Below, in pieces: positions 7,997 to 16,173 of a DNA stretch of 30,795 nt (positions are counted from its first letter, which is position 1; each line of letters opens with the position of its first letter). The translations under genes and the position numbers were made by a program. The stretch covers positions 1 through 30,795 of the forward strand of contig JAISTU010000013.1 in the NCBI GenBank assembly GCA_031272415.1, given 5' to 3'. Source of the DNA: Bacteroidales bacterium (GTDB taxonomy: Bacteria; Bacteroidota; Bacteroidia; Bacteroidales; WCHB1-69). The notes beneath the pieces were generated by a model. The model was not told where the DNA came from. It ran no database searches and saw only the letters and a program-made list of their open reading frames with translations.

Positions 7997-8901
7997 TCTG
8001 TTTTTTCCTTTCTAAACGTTTGACCATCAAACACAAAGCGAATTTTTTGTGTCCATTCTGAATTTTTAAATACATATTGCAAAATATCTGTTTTTGGAGA
8101 AAATGAAACTGTAACATCCTCACCTTCAGCATATTTGAGTACATAATATTCATCAATTCCTTCAAATGCTTTGTAATCAAATTCCAAATAATCATCCACA
8201 ATTTCAACAATAGTAGAGCCTTTAAAATTCTTTTTGCCACCTCTATTGCCCATAAAATTAAACAAATAAAGCGAATTTGATGCTTCCGATTTGAGTTTAT
8301 AAATACTTTGAACACGACTGCATGCAAAGTCAACGTCCTCATTATCAGCAATTTCTGACATAAATAGAGTTCGCAAACCGGAGTCTTGACATTGATACTG
8401 AATCACATTGAGCATTAAGTGCAAATCCACACCCAGATTGTCTTTCCATGAATAAACGCGAATAATTTTATCAAAAGATGCCACCGATTTGAGCATTTTG
8501 TGCTGCAAAGGGTGAGTTAAACTTTTTTTATCCAAAAGTATATTTTGTAAATAATGGACGGTCATATAATTCAGAGAATCAATTAAATAAGATATTTTTC
8601 CGCCTGAAGAGTCCCCCAATTCATACAAACGGTCGAGCAAAGAATACAACATTGCTCGTTTTTTTTCATACGTTTGTTCAGGGATTTCAAAAGCGGCTAT
8701 TTGCTTGCGTACCTCAATGGGGTCGCTTCCTTCGGCGGAGACAATATCTATCCCCGAAGTGCTGTCTTCTTTGATAATAGTGTAAATGTCGGTCGGGTCT
8801 TCCAAATCCATTGATTTATCCGCCCCCCCCGAACAGGACAACAAAAGTGTCGCCACTAACAAAATAATATTTCCATAATTTTGACCTTTCAAAAATCGCA
8901 T
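7993..8901 (-). CDS. Putative outer-membrane lipoprotein, unknown function
   Basis: No named family is recognised. The start is placed at the ATG at 8901, giving 302 residues with a clear lipoprotein signal: basic MRFLKGQNYGN, a hydrophobic run, then LLLSC with lipidated Cys23. An upstream in-frame TTG at 8943 is rejected, because its extension encodes the TATTTTTG promoter-like element and would bury the signal peptide. The mature protein is mixed alpha/beta, with a likely helical region 75-200 and a beta-rich end (about 215-300). Eight consecutive G residues (sense strand) directly follow the lipobox. The stop overlaps the ABC exporter start, so a slip here could also affect that gene by coupling. 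Confidence 0.75.
   Translation of the reverse strand: MRFLKGQNYGNIILLVATLLLSCSGGADKSMDLEDPTDIYTIIKEDSTSGIDIVSAEGSDPIEVRKQIAAFEIPEQTYEKKRAMLYSLLDRLYELGDSSGGKISYLIDSLNYMTVHYLQNILLDKKSLTHPLQHKMLKSVASFDKIIRVYSWKDNLGVDLHLMLNVIQYQCQDSGLRTLFMSEIADNEDVDFACSRVQSIYKLKSEASNSLYLFNFMGNRGGKKNFKGSTIVEIVDDYLEFDYKAFEGIDEYYVLKYAEGEDVTVSFSPKTDILQYVFKNSEWTQKIRFVFDGQTFRKEKTE
8823..8830 (-). repeat. Coding G8 homopolymer after the lipobox
   Basis: The plus strand reads eight C residues, which is G8 in the sense of the lipoprotein gene. It spans codons Ser24-Gly-Gly-Ala27, immediately after lipidated Cys23. Runs of G or C this long are rare in DNA this AT-rich and are typical slipped-strand sites. Confidence 0.8.
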
Positions 8902-8919
8902 AAATTTTAAACTATGTTT

Positions 8920-8966
8920 TACAAAAATACAGTTTTTCTTCAATTAAAAATAAAAAATTAAAAAAA
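8920..8966 (-). promoter_or_regulatory. Upstream module, copy B (lipoprotein-ABC exporter)
   Basis: Leftward T-rich units of about 7 bp, ATTG, 11 nt (AAGAAAAACTG), then TATTTTTG (8922-8929), 20 nt before the ATG at 8901. The position supports the choice of that start codon. The module occupies nearly the whole gap to the nuclease gene ending at 8972. Confidence 0.6.
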
Positions 8967-8971
8967 CTCCC

Positions 8972-11737
8972 CTATTTTCCACACATCTTTTTATATGTAC
9001 AATTATTACAAAGTTTATCATCATTAGTGGGGGAAAACGGCTCATTCGGCGATAAAATATGTGTAATAACATCAGTTAGAGATTGTTCAAATTCGTCTAA
9101 AATTTCAGCCGTCAACAAAGATTGTTCGTTGATTTGGAGAATAAATTTTTGAGACATTTTTCTTAATGCAATAATCTGTGTCTCAATGTTTTGCATTGAT
9201 TTTTCTCTGCAATATACAAACGCATAAAAGAGCAATTGTAATGCTTTGTCATGTTTGCCGTCAAAAACATCATCTAAACTCTTAATTTTGACATCTGTAT
9301 TCACTTCTCCGGTTTTGTAGTCGCTTATAATTCTTTGATTACCAACAATATCCACTCTGTCAATAATGGCTTTTAGCGAAATTTCTGTTCCCTCTATTTG
9401 CAATTTTGTTTTATCATATTTTTGCTCGGTTTCTTCTACTGTAAAATCGCCATTTTTCATTGTAAAATCCAAATAATCAGCAATATACTTAACGATAATA
9501 CTAAAAATGAGATGATTTTTTTCAAATTGTAACTCTTCAATCGGCACATTGTGTTGGTTTTTTAAAAATGTACTTACTTGATTTTCAATATCTTGCTTTG
9601 ATAATGGAATAAATTTTCCATCTTTTACTGCATGTTGTAAAACGTGATGAACCGCATTGCCTATCACATTACTTTGCAAAGTATGTGTTTCATCAAAGAC
9701 CGAATCTGACCGAATCTTGAGCAAATATTGAAAATAAAACCACCGCCCACACTTCAAAAAAGTATTGATAGAAGAGGCAGAATAGACAAATTTTTGCAAT
9801 TTTTGTACAATTTCTGCCGTTTTGGGAATATCAAGACAAATTTTGGAAGCAATTTGGGGAAACGGATATGTCATCATCTTATCTGTAATATTCACATTAT
9901 CAAAGTGTTGTAATTCATTTTGCAATTGCAACAAAAAGCGACTTTTTTCGGTTTTATTTTCTGTTGTATCCAAATTATAGACCAAATAAATATTTTTTGA
10001 GCGTTGCAAAAGGCGATAAAAATGGTAGGCAGTAATAGAATCAATTGCATGATATACAGGCAACTGGTAATATCTGCGAACATCATACGGCAACAAAGAA
10101 TTACCCCTCTTTCCGGCGGGCAAAATGCCTTCGTTGGCGGAAAGAACAATGATATTTTGAAAATCCAAAGTACGCGTCTCCAACAATCCCAAAATCTGCA
10201 AATGCGCATCGGGCATACTCTCAAATGGCAACGAAAGCGAACGCAAAGAATATTCAAAAATGAACCGAAATGTTTCAAAATTAGACACCATATTGCTTGT
10301 TAAAACGCTCTGTATGAGTGAGATATGATTTTCTAATTGATACATAGCCTCCTTTTCCAATTCTCCTGACGACAAAGTTTCGTAAATTTTGTGTAATAAT
10401 TGTCGTAAATTTTTGCAATAGCCCTCAAAATCAATGCATTGATACAAAACAGAGGTCAATAAATTCCACAATTCCTGCGATATTTGTGCCTCTTTTCCCA
10501 TTTTTTCAAAGTCTTTTACAGAACAGTATATTTTTTCATTCTGTAAAAATATTTCTTTTATTTGCAATTTTTTCTCCTCCGATTCTGATAAAAGATTTTC
10601 AATACAAGGATGTGTTAAAAAAGCAGATAAATCTCTGAAATACAATGAATAATGTCCTTCTTTATCCACACTTTTCCTGTTACTGATAGAGAGCAATAAA
10701 ATGGACAACATTTGGGCACAACTTGTCCGTTGCAAGGGATACCCCATTGTTATATTGGCTTTGGCAGTGTCCATAGAATGCAATATCGGCAGCAACAAAT
10801 TTTCATCCAAATTGACTATCGCCGTTGAAGCATTTGCATCTTCAGCAGGAATGGACGCCAAAACAGATTCCAATATTTTTGCTTGTCCAATTGCCTCAGG
10901 CACACCTATAAAAGTGATATTTTTTGCATTTTGGGAGAAATAATTTCCAATAAATTGAATTTCTTTGCCAAAAAACAGTTTTTCTTTTATTTTTCTAATA
11001 AAATCACCTGCCTCATGCAAAGGATTTTCTAAATAAAATTTATCTGCATCTATCAGATAATCAAGTAGTTGATTATCTCTTAAATAAGTAATAAAAGTCA
11101 TTTCTGCTTTTGTTAACGCATTGAAACCCACAAAAATATACTTTTTATAGGGCAATTTGGAGATATATTTTGACGGATTTTCAGCCACCATACGGCTCAT
11201 CAAACCCAATGTAGCCGTGTCGGAAGTAAGTAATTTTTCTTGCAATTTTAGATAATAAATTTCCAATTGTTTAAAAAACTGCAAATATTTTTTCTGAAAT
11301 TCTGTCAATTCCTCTTCCCTTTTGTCATAAAAACTCAATTCTTTGATGGTAGAGAGTGAAGAAAAGATTGATTTAGGGTTAACAAGTTGATTATCAATGT
11401 CTTCAAAATCTTTTAACATCAAAATTCCTGTTCCTGAAAAATCGGATAAATCTTCTGTTTGAAGGGGTGATTTTTCGCTATTTATCTGTAAATGAATTTG
11501 ATACAAAATACACAACTGCTCCTCCGGACAAGCAGGGGTCAATTGCGTTATTTCTGTCCAAAAATCTTCAATAGAAAACATTTTTGGCAATTTCGCACCC
11601 TTTGACAACACTTTATTTAAACGCTGTTCGAGAAAAAAAGCACTCCTTTTGCCCGGAAAAACAACACAAATTTGAGACATGCAACTTTCGTACTGCTTTT
11701 TGAGATACGTTGCAACCTGATAAAGAAAATCTTGCAT
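8972..11737 (-). CDS. AddB-like PD-(D/E)XK nuclease with Fe-S cluster motif
   Basis: The 921-residue product matches the Bacteroidota AddB-type protein of helicase-nuclease complexes that resect double-strand breaks for recombination. The N-terminus (ICVVFPGKRSAFFLEQRL) is in the place of helicase motif I but lacks a proper Walker A, as expected for an inactivated helicase domain. The C-terminal nuclease core is intact: D793 in AIIDRVD, then D806 and K808 in IISDYKTG. Four cysteines, C663 (FLKCGRW) and C910, C913, C919 (LCNNCTYKKMC), have the spacing of the AddB/AdnB 4Fe-4S staple. No AddA-type ATPase gene lies in the window. The gene follows mpg by 42 nt and has its own TATTTTTG element. Confidence 0.85.
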   Translation of the reverse strand: MQDFLYQVATYLKKQYESCMSQICVVFPGKRSAFFLEQRLNKVLSKGAKLPKMFSIEDFWTEITQLTPACPEEQLCILYQIHLQINSEKSPLQTEDLSDFSGTGILMLKDFEDIDNQLVNPKSIFSSLSTIKELSFYDKREEELTEFQKKYLQFFKQLEIYYLKLQEKLLTSDTATLGLMSRMVAENPSKYISKLPYKKYIFVGFNALTKAEMTFITYLRDNQLLDYLIDADKFYLENPLHEAGDFIRKIKEKLFFGKEIQFIGNYFSQNAKNITFIGVPEAIGQAKILESVLASIPAEDANASTAIVNLDENLLLPILHSMDTAKANITMGYPLQRTSCAQMLSILLLSISNRKSVDKEGHYSLYFRDLSAFLTHPCIENLLSESEEKKLQIKEIFLQNEKIYCSVKDFEKMGKEAQISQELWNLLTSVLYQCIDFEGYCKNLRQLLHKIYETLSSGELEKEAMYQLENHISLIQSVLTSNMVSNFETFRFIFEYSLRSLSLPFESMPDAHLQILGLLETRTLDFQNIIVLSANEGILPAGKRGNSLLPYDVRRYYQLPVYHAIDSITAYHFYRLLQRSKNIYLVYNLDTTENKTEKSRFLLQLQNELQHFDNVNITDKMMTYPFPQIASKICLDIPKTAEIVQKLQKFVYSASSINTFLKCGRWFYFQYLLKIRSDSVFDETHTLQSNVIGNAVHHVLQHAVKDGKFIPLSKQDIENQVSTFLKNQHNVPIEELQFEKNHLIFSIIVKYIADYLDFTMKNGDFTVEETEQKYDKTKLQIEGTEISLKAIIDRVDIVGNQRIISDYKTGEVNTDVKIKSLDDVFDGKHDKALQLLFYAFVYCREKSMQNIETQIIALRKMSQKFILQINEQSLLTAEILDEFEQSLTDVITHILSPNEPFSPTNDDKLCNNCTYKKMCGK

Positions 11738-11765
11738 TTTTTTGAGTATTTAAAATAAAAAAACG

Positions 11766-11773
11766 CAAAAATA
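11766..11773 (-). promoter_or_regulatory. TATTTTTG -7 element before the nuclease gene
   Basis: The reverse strand reads TATTTTTG, matching TAnnTTTG, 28 nt before the ATG at 11737. It lacks the ATTG-N11 module seen at five other sites. It suggests the nuclease can be transcribed independently of mpg. Confidence 0.5.
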
Positions 11774-11779
11774 GATAGT

Positions 11780-12412
11780 TTATTGTGGCAAAATCATTTT
11801 TTGTATAAATTGTTGATTTTTAGGAACTAATACAAATCTATATGGCAATTTTGCATCTTCACCCGCATAATCAATACCAATGCGAGGCGTGATTTGAATT
11901 TGATAATTTTTCTTCGTAAAAGAAGGATTTTTTGTTATCCAAATTTGTGGGCTGTCTAAATATAATCCATTGTGTTTCAATTCAATACCTAATGCTTTGG
12001 CTACTTTACCGGGACCATTGGTAAGATTGGAATACAGTTGATTTTTGTCTAATCTTTTGAGCATAATTTTGGAATTATAAACAGGAATAATGCCTCTAAT
12101 TAACACAGCATCAGGTATTTCTGCTTTATTGGTAACAACATTGAGCATATTATGAACCCCATAACAGCGAAAAACATAAAAAACACCCCCTTGTTGATAC
12201 ATTTTTTCATTGCGAGGCGTCCTTTTGCCGTCAAAAGCATGAGAGGCACGGTCAAAAATCCCTGCATAAGCCTCTGTTTCACTGATAATTCCACCACAAA
12301 CTTGCTCCTCAATGCACGTAAATATCAATTTGCCTAATAAACCCTTTGCTACCCTTACAACATTGGATTGACAATAATATTTTAAAGGCAGTGCATTTTG
12401 ATTGCTTTTCAA
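11780..12412 (-). CDS. mpg: 3-methyladenine DNA glycosylase (AAG/MPG family)
   Basis: The enzyme removes alkylated and deaminated purines in base excision repair. The family core is plain: ETEAY with the catalytic-type glutamate E47 and Y49, H58 in RASHAF, TPRNEKMY, and Y84 at the position of the base-flipping tyrosine of human AAG (Y162). The 210-residue length is normal. The start is a TTG at 12412, since no in-frame ATG gives the complete N-terminus; AAGG lies directly before it, and an in-frame stop lies a few codons further upstream. The gene begins 24 nt after the HMA gene and is followed by the AddB-like nuclease, so two DNA-repair genes sit side by side. Confidence 0.9.
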   Translation of the reverse strand: MKSNQNALPLKYYCQSNVVRVAKGLLGKLIFTCIEEQVCGGIISETEAYAGIFDRASHAFDGKRTPRNEKMYQQGGVFYVFRCYGVHNMLNVVTNKAEIPDAVLIRGIIPVYNSKIMLKRLDKNQLYSNLTNGPGKVAKALGIELKHNGLYLDSPQIWITKNPSFTKKNYQIQITPRIGIDYAGEDAKLPYRFVLVPKNQQFIQKMILPQ

Positions 12413-12436
12413 CCTTAATTTATTGAAAATCAGTGT

Positions 12437-12814
12437 TTAATGCTGACCGCCATGTCCTTCTTTGCAAGTACCATGATCGGATTTATCTGCTCGGCAGCAA
12501 GGAGGCAATTTGGCTCTTACTTTGGGGTCAGCCTTGACATCGTTGGCATCGTACCCTAACTGACTAATTCCCTTGCAAATAGCATCGACAGTAGTTTTTT
12601 TTGCATCATAAGTAACGGTCAATTTGGCAGTTGCCATGTCGTAAGAAACATCTGTAACTCCCTTAAAATAAGGTACATTGTCCATAAACCGCTGTTTGCA
12701 CATCCCACAAACACCATTGGTTTGAATTACAGTCTTTTTCACATCACTTTTTTGTGCCACTACTGTTAACCCACATAAAATTGCCATCAGGCATATAACT
12801 ATCTTTTTTTTCAT
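12437..12814 (-). CDS. Exported heavy-metal-associated (HMA) domain protein with Cys/His tail
   Basis: A signal peptide (residues 1-20, ending LTVVAQ) precedes an HMA/MerP-like ferredoxin fold with the metal-binding loop GVCGMCK (C36, C39) and the usual 'GVTDVSYDMATAKLTVTYD' strand region. The last 20 or so residues form a second potential metal site: LPPCC, DHGTCKEGHGGQH. Soft metals such as Cu(I), Zn or Hg are plausible ligands. The 125-residue length is larger than a bare HMA domain (about 70) because of signal and tail. The start is a normal ATG. A promoter-like module lies 160 nt upstream, and the gene leads into mpg. Confidence 0.85.
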   Translation of the reverse strand: MKKKIVICLMAILCGLTVVAQKSDVKKTVIQTNGVCGMCKQRFMDNVPYFKGVTDVSYDMATAKLTVTYDAKKTTVDAICKGISQLGYDANDVKADPKVRAKLPPCCRADKSDHGTCKEGHGGQH

Positions 12815-12971
12815 CTGTTTTGAAAATTATTTTTATTTATATTTTACTTTTATTTAATAACCTTACAATATACAAATCCTTTGCCAAAATAAAGGAATAT
12901 TTTTTGCATAATTGATAAACCATTGAAAATGAGTCTGTTGTATTGGAAAAAGATTCCTAATTATTGATAAA

Positions 12972-13019
12972 ATACAAAAAATACGTTTTTTCTTCAATTA
13001 AAAATTAAGAATTAAGAGG
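12972..13019 (-). promoter_or_regulatory. Upstream module, copy C (HMA gene)
   Basis: Leftward TTCTTAA/TTTTTAA 7-bp units, ATTG, 11 nt (AAGAAAAAACG), then TATTTTTTG (12975-12983), one T longer than the other copies. It is 160 nt from the HMA ATG, so the leader would be long if this is the promoter. Confidence 0.5.
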
Positions 13020-13087
13020 TTGTAAGGGCAACGGCATGTCTTGCCTAAATTAAATGTGGAAGGTGGAGATTTTTTTCATTTTTACAA

Positions 13088-13095
13088 TATTTTTG
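13088..13095 (+). promoter_or_regulatory. TATTTTTG -7 element before the sugar dehydrogenase gene
   Basis: TATTTTTG matches TAnnTTTG and lies 40 nt before the ATG at 13136. A -33 TTG at normal spacing is not obvious. Confidence 0.45.
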
Positions 13096-13135
13096 CATAA
13101 TTTACGTTAACTAAGTTTATTTAAAATTGAAAAGA

Positions 13136-14086
13136 ATGTACAATTTTGCACTGATAGGCTTGGCGGGATATATAGCACCACGTCATTTAAAAGCGATAAA
13201 AGAGACTGATAATCAACTCATTGTAGCATTGGATAAAACAGACAGCGTAGGCATTGTCGACCGTTTTTTCCCAAAGGCTGACTTTTTTACAGAACCTGAA
13301 CGTTTTGAGCGTTATATCTATAAACTGCAACATAGTTCTGCCTTGCCGACTATTGATTATATGAGTATTTGCTCGCCCAATTATTTGCACGATGCACATA
13401 TACGAATGGCTTTGAGAAATAATGCATTTGCCATTTGCGAAAAACCTTTAGTGCTAAATCCTTGGAACATAGACGCTTTGCAAGATTTAGAGCAGGAAAC
13501 GGGGAAAAAAATTTTTAATATACTCCAGTTGCGATTACATCCGACAATTCAAGAATTAAAAAAGAAAATTGACTCACAAAATACTGATAAACAATACGAT
13601 ATAGAATTAACCTATATCACCGGACGTGGCAATTGGTACAAATATTCATGGAAAGGTGATGACGCAAAATCGGGTGGATTATCTACCAATATTGGCATTC
13701 ATTTGTTTGATATTTTGCAGTATATTTTTGGCGCTGTGGAGGAAAATGTAACTTTTTTTCGACAGCCGTCTTTTGCATCAGGTTTTTTTAAACTCAAAAA
13801 TGCGTCTGTGAAATGGTTTTTGAGTATAGATGAGCGTTTTTTGCCCCAAGAGAGCCGCCAAAATGGGCAAACAACTTTCCGCTCGCTGAGCATAGATGGT
13901 CAAAAGTTGGATTTTACGCTTGGATTTGAGGATTTGCATACTGAAAGTTATAAACAAATTTTGTCCGGTAACGGTTTTGGGTTGCAAGAGGCAAAAGCAG
14001 GCATCGAAATTGTCCAGCAAATTCGCAATGCAACTCTCTCAAACAGAGCAACTTATCCTATTCACCCATTGGTAGAAAAAATGTAG
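13136..14086 (+). CDS. wlbA: Gfo/Idh/MocA sugar dehydrogenase, WlbA/WbpB type
   Basis: The sequence closely follows WlbA/WbpB, which oxidise the 3'-hydroxyl of UDP-N-acetyl-glucosaminuronic acid with NAD+ on the way to diacetamido-uronic acids of surface glycans. The nucleotide loop is GLAGYIAPRH (8-17), then YMSICSPNYLHDAHI, the catalytic-type ICEKP (K103), ITGRGNWYKYSWKGD and NIGIHLFD (H189). The ATG at 13136 is chosen because MYNFALIG matches the family start; a TTG 9 nt upstream would add only three residues. The usual partners (aminotransferase, acetyltransferase, epimerase) are absent here, which is unusual. The precise substrate is inferred from similarity. Confidence 0.87.
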   Translation: MYNFALIGLAGYIAPRHLKAIKETDNQLIVALDKTDSVGIVDRFFPKADFFTEPERFERYIYKLQHSSALPTIDYMSICSPNYLHDAHIRMALRNNAFAICEKPLVLNPWNIDALQDLEQETGKKIFNILQLRLHPTIQELKKKIDSQNTDKQYDIELTYITGRGNWYKYSWKGDDAKSGGLSTNIGIHLFDILQYIFGAVEENVTFFRQPSFASGFFKLKNASVKWFLSIDERFLPQESRQNGQTTFRSLSIDGQKLDFTLGFEDLHTESYKQILSGNGFGLQEAKAGIEIVQQIRNATLSNRATYPIHPLVEKM

Positions 14087-14112
14087 AAAAGAAGAAAGAA
14101 ATCGGCAAAGAT

Positions 14113-14150
14113 GAGTACAAGGTACAGGGCACAAGGTGAAAGGTACAGGA
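14113..14150 (+). repeat. Degenerate ACAAGGTACAGG repeats
   Basis: The words ACAAGGTACAGG, CACAAGGTGAA and AGGTACAGG follow one another with about 11-13 nt periodicity. No coding potential is seen. It lies in the 185-bp gap between the sugar dehydrogenase and subtilase genes, upstream of module D. Confidence 0.5.
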
Positions 14151-14198
14151 TTATTTTATGATTGTAAAAGTAATGCAAAAAATCCAATAAAATCACTT

Positions 14199-14246
14199 TT
14201 AATTCTTCATTTTTAATTTTTAATTGATAAAAAGGTGTATTTTTGC
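14199..14246 (+). promoter_or_regulatory. Upstream module, copy D (subtilase-birA)
   Basis: 7-bp TTTTTAA-type units, ATTG, 11 nt (ATAAAAAGGTG), then TATTTTTG (14238-14245), 26 nt before the subtilase ATG at 14272. Together with copy B this is the best-placed copy to act as a promoter. Confidence 0.6.
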
Positions 14247-14271
14247 ATTTTAAATATATAAATTATCACAA

Positions 14272-16167
14272 ATGAAAGCGAAACTTTTTATAATGAGTTT
14301 ATTGGTTGGGATTTCTATACAAGTAGTTCATTCTCAACAACTTAATGCATCTGTCGGCGATGGCAGAGTAGATAGTGTGTGGAGTGGTATCAATTTGCCA
14401 CAAGGATATACAGGCAAAGGGGTAATTATTGGATTTACCGATTGGGGATTTGATTATACACATCCTGTTTTTTATGATACTAATTTGCTGAATTTGCGCA
14501 TTTTAGCGGCATGGGATCAGTTCCGAAACGGAGGCACTCCCCCTGCAAATGTAAATTATGGCAGTGTATTGTCGGGCGAGACAGAACTGCTTAATTATCA
14601 ATCAGATACGTTTAATGTGTATGAATATGCCTATCACGGAACGCATGTTGCTTCTATTGCGGCAGGTGCGGGCGCGGACAATAAATACAGAGGCGTAGCA
14701 TTTGAAGCGGAACTGTTGATGGTTACGTTTTTAGTTGATGAACAGGCAGTTATAGATGCTTTTCAATGGATGTACGATCTCGCCCGGAGTCAGGGCAAAA
14801 GATTGGTTATCAACATGAGTTGGGGCTTGTATTATGTTGGAAATATGGACGGTACGGGAAAAGTGGCACAATTTATGGACTCTTTATCGCAAAAGGGAGT
14901 TATTTTTGTTACCAGCGCCGGCAATAATGGTGAAGAAAATTTTCATATTGAGCGAAATTTTTCACAACAAACGGATACTTTGAAAACTTTTATTGAATTT
15001 TCGCCACTGACACAAGTTGCTTCTTGGGGGCAGTCGATTAGTATGACCAACAGCAAAAATACTTCGTTTGCATTCACTGTTGAGGTGATGGATAATAATT
15101 GGAACTCTCTGTATCAAACTGATTTTTTTAACACAAATAATGTTGATAATCAAATAGATACGTTTGTAATTATAGGAACTGATACATTATTTTTTAAAGT
15201 AGAAACCGACAGTTGCAATATTTACAATCAGTCGCCTAATGCACGGTTGAGGGTCAAAAAGCCGACTGCCAATTGGCATATTGCGTTAAAAGTTGTGGCA
15301 ACATCGGGTGAATTTCATGCGTGGAATGTAGCCGAATTGAGCAATGGAGTGGGCAATTGGGGGAACGATTTTTCTGCTTCCGCTGCATGGCAAAGTCAGG
15401 GTTGGAGTGCGGGTGATAGGCGTTGCGGAATCGGTGCTCCTGCCAATATAGATTGCACCATCAGCGTGGCAGCACATCAAGCACGCACAAAAATAGGACC
15501 TACAACATTAGGCGGCAGCATTGCTCCATTTTCGAGTTACGGACCTACTATTGACCGGCGACAAAAGCCCGAAATTTCCGCTCCCGGACAAGGTTTTAGA
15601 GACTCAAGAGGCATCACAGCCGCTCTATCAAGTTTTACCAATGCTGCGATAGGAAAAACGGACTCTTGCATTTTTAACGGCAAAATTTACGGATTTACCG
15701 AATTATCAGGCACTTCCATGTCTTCTCCATTTGTTGCCGGTGTAGTGGCTTTGATGTTGGAGGCTAATCCAACTCTGTCGCCCGCCCAAATCAAACAAAT
15801 TATTACCGAAACTGCCTACCATGACCAATATACCGAATATTACGGTACAGAACGCTTTGGATATGGCAAAATAAATGCTTATGCTGCCGTCAAAAAGGCA
15901 ATAGAATACACAAATATTGAAAAAATTAAATCGCAACTCTCTGATATATACGCATTTCCAAATCCTGCAAAGGATAAATTGACAATTATTTTACCCCAAA
16001 ATGCAAATTATTGTCAAAATGTACAAATTATTGATTTATATGGTAAAGTGCTGAAAATCATTTCATTAGATAACAATTCCACTACCATTGACATCTCCGA
16101 CCTTGCAGCAGGAATGTATATTGTTAAGGCAAATAATTATGTCTGTAAATTGTCTGTTTGTAAGTAA
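14272..16167 (+). CDS. Secreted subtilase (S8) with T9SS sorting domain
   Basis: The 631-residue protein has a signal peptide (1-21, ending VVHSQ), a subtilisin-type catalytic domain and a T9SS type A sorting domain. The triad is complete: D57 (FTDWGFDYTHP), H122 (YHGTHVAS) and S482 (SGTSMSSP), with oxyanion N218 (TSAGNNG). About 150 residues (roughly 240-400) between N218 and the serine form a beta-rich insertion. The tail (558-631) starts IYAFPNPAKDKLTI and ends KLSVCK, so the protein should cross the outer membrane by T9SS and be anchored or released. No long pro-domain is apparent. birA follows after only 6 nt, and promoter-like module D precedes the gene. Confidence 0.93.
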   Translation: MKAKLFIMSLLVGISIQVVHSQQLNASVGDGRVDSVWSGINLPQGYTGKGVIIGFTDWGFDYTHPVFYDTNLLNLRILAAWDQFRNGGTPPANVNYGSVLSGETELLNYQSDTFNVYEYAYHGTHVASIAAGAGADNKYRGVAFEAELLMVTFLVDEQAVIDAFQWMYDLARSQGKRLVINMSWGLYYVGNMDGTGKVAQFMDSLSQKGVIFVTSAGNNGEENFHIERNFSQQTDTLKTFIEFSPLTQVASWGQSISMTNSKNTSFAFTVEVMDNNWNSLYQTDFFNTNNVDNQIDTFVIIGTDTLFFKVETDSCNIYNQSPNARLRVKKPTANWHIALKVVATSGEFHAWNVAELSNGVGNWGNDFSASAAWQSQGWSAGDRRCGIGAPANIDCTISVAAHQARTKIGPTTLGGSIAPFSSYGPTIDRRQKPEISAPGQGFRDSRGITAALSSFTNAAIGKTDSCIFNGKIYGFTELSGTSMSSPFVAGVVALMLEANPTLSPAQIKQIITETAYHDQYTEYYGTERFGYGKINAYAAVKKAIEYTNIEKIKSQLSDIYAFPNPAKDKLTIILPQNANYCQNVQIIDLYGKVLKIISLDNNSTTIDISDLAAGMYIVKANNYVCKLSVCK

Positions 16168-16173
16168 TTGTAA

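Larger units (their letters stand above)
12815..13135. other. Divergent intergenic region, HMA gene to wlbA-type gene
   Basis: These 321 bp hold no convincing gene. They contain promoter-like module C facing left, a weak hairpin (GGCAA near 13028 with TTGCC near 13042), a stretch near 13054-13079 (GTGGAAGGTGGAGATTTTTT) resembling the tails of the 2.9-3.45 kb palindrome, and a rightward TATTTTTG (13088-13095). Confidence 0.6.

Noticed and set aside
8902..8943. N-terminal extension of the lipoprotein to a TTG at 8943
   Set aside because: The extra 14 codons are the promoter-like element itself and would bury a textbook lipoprotein signal.
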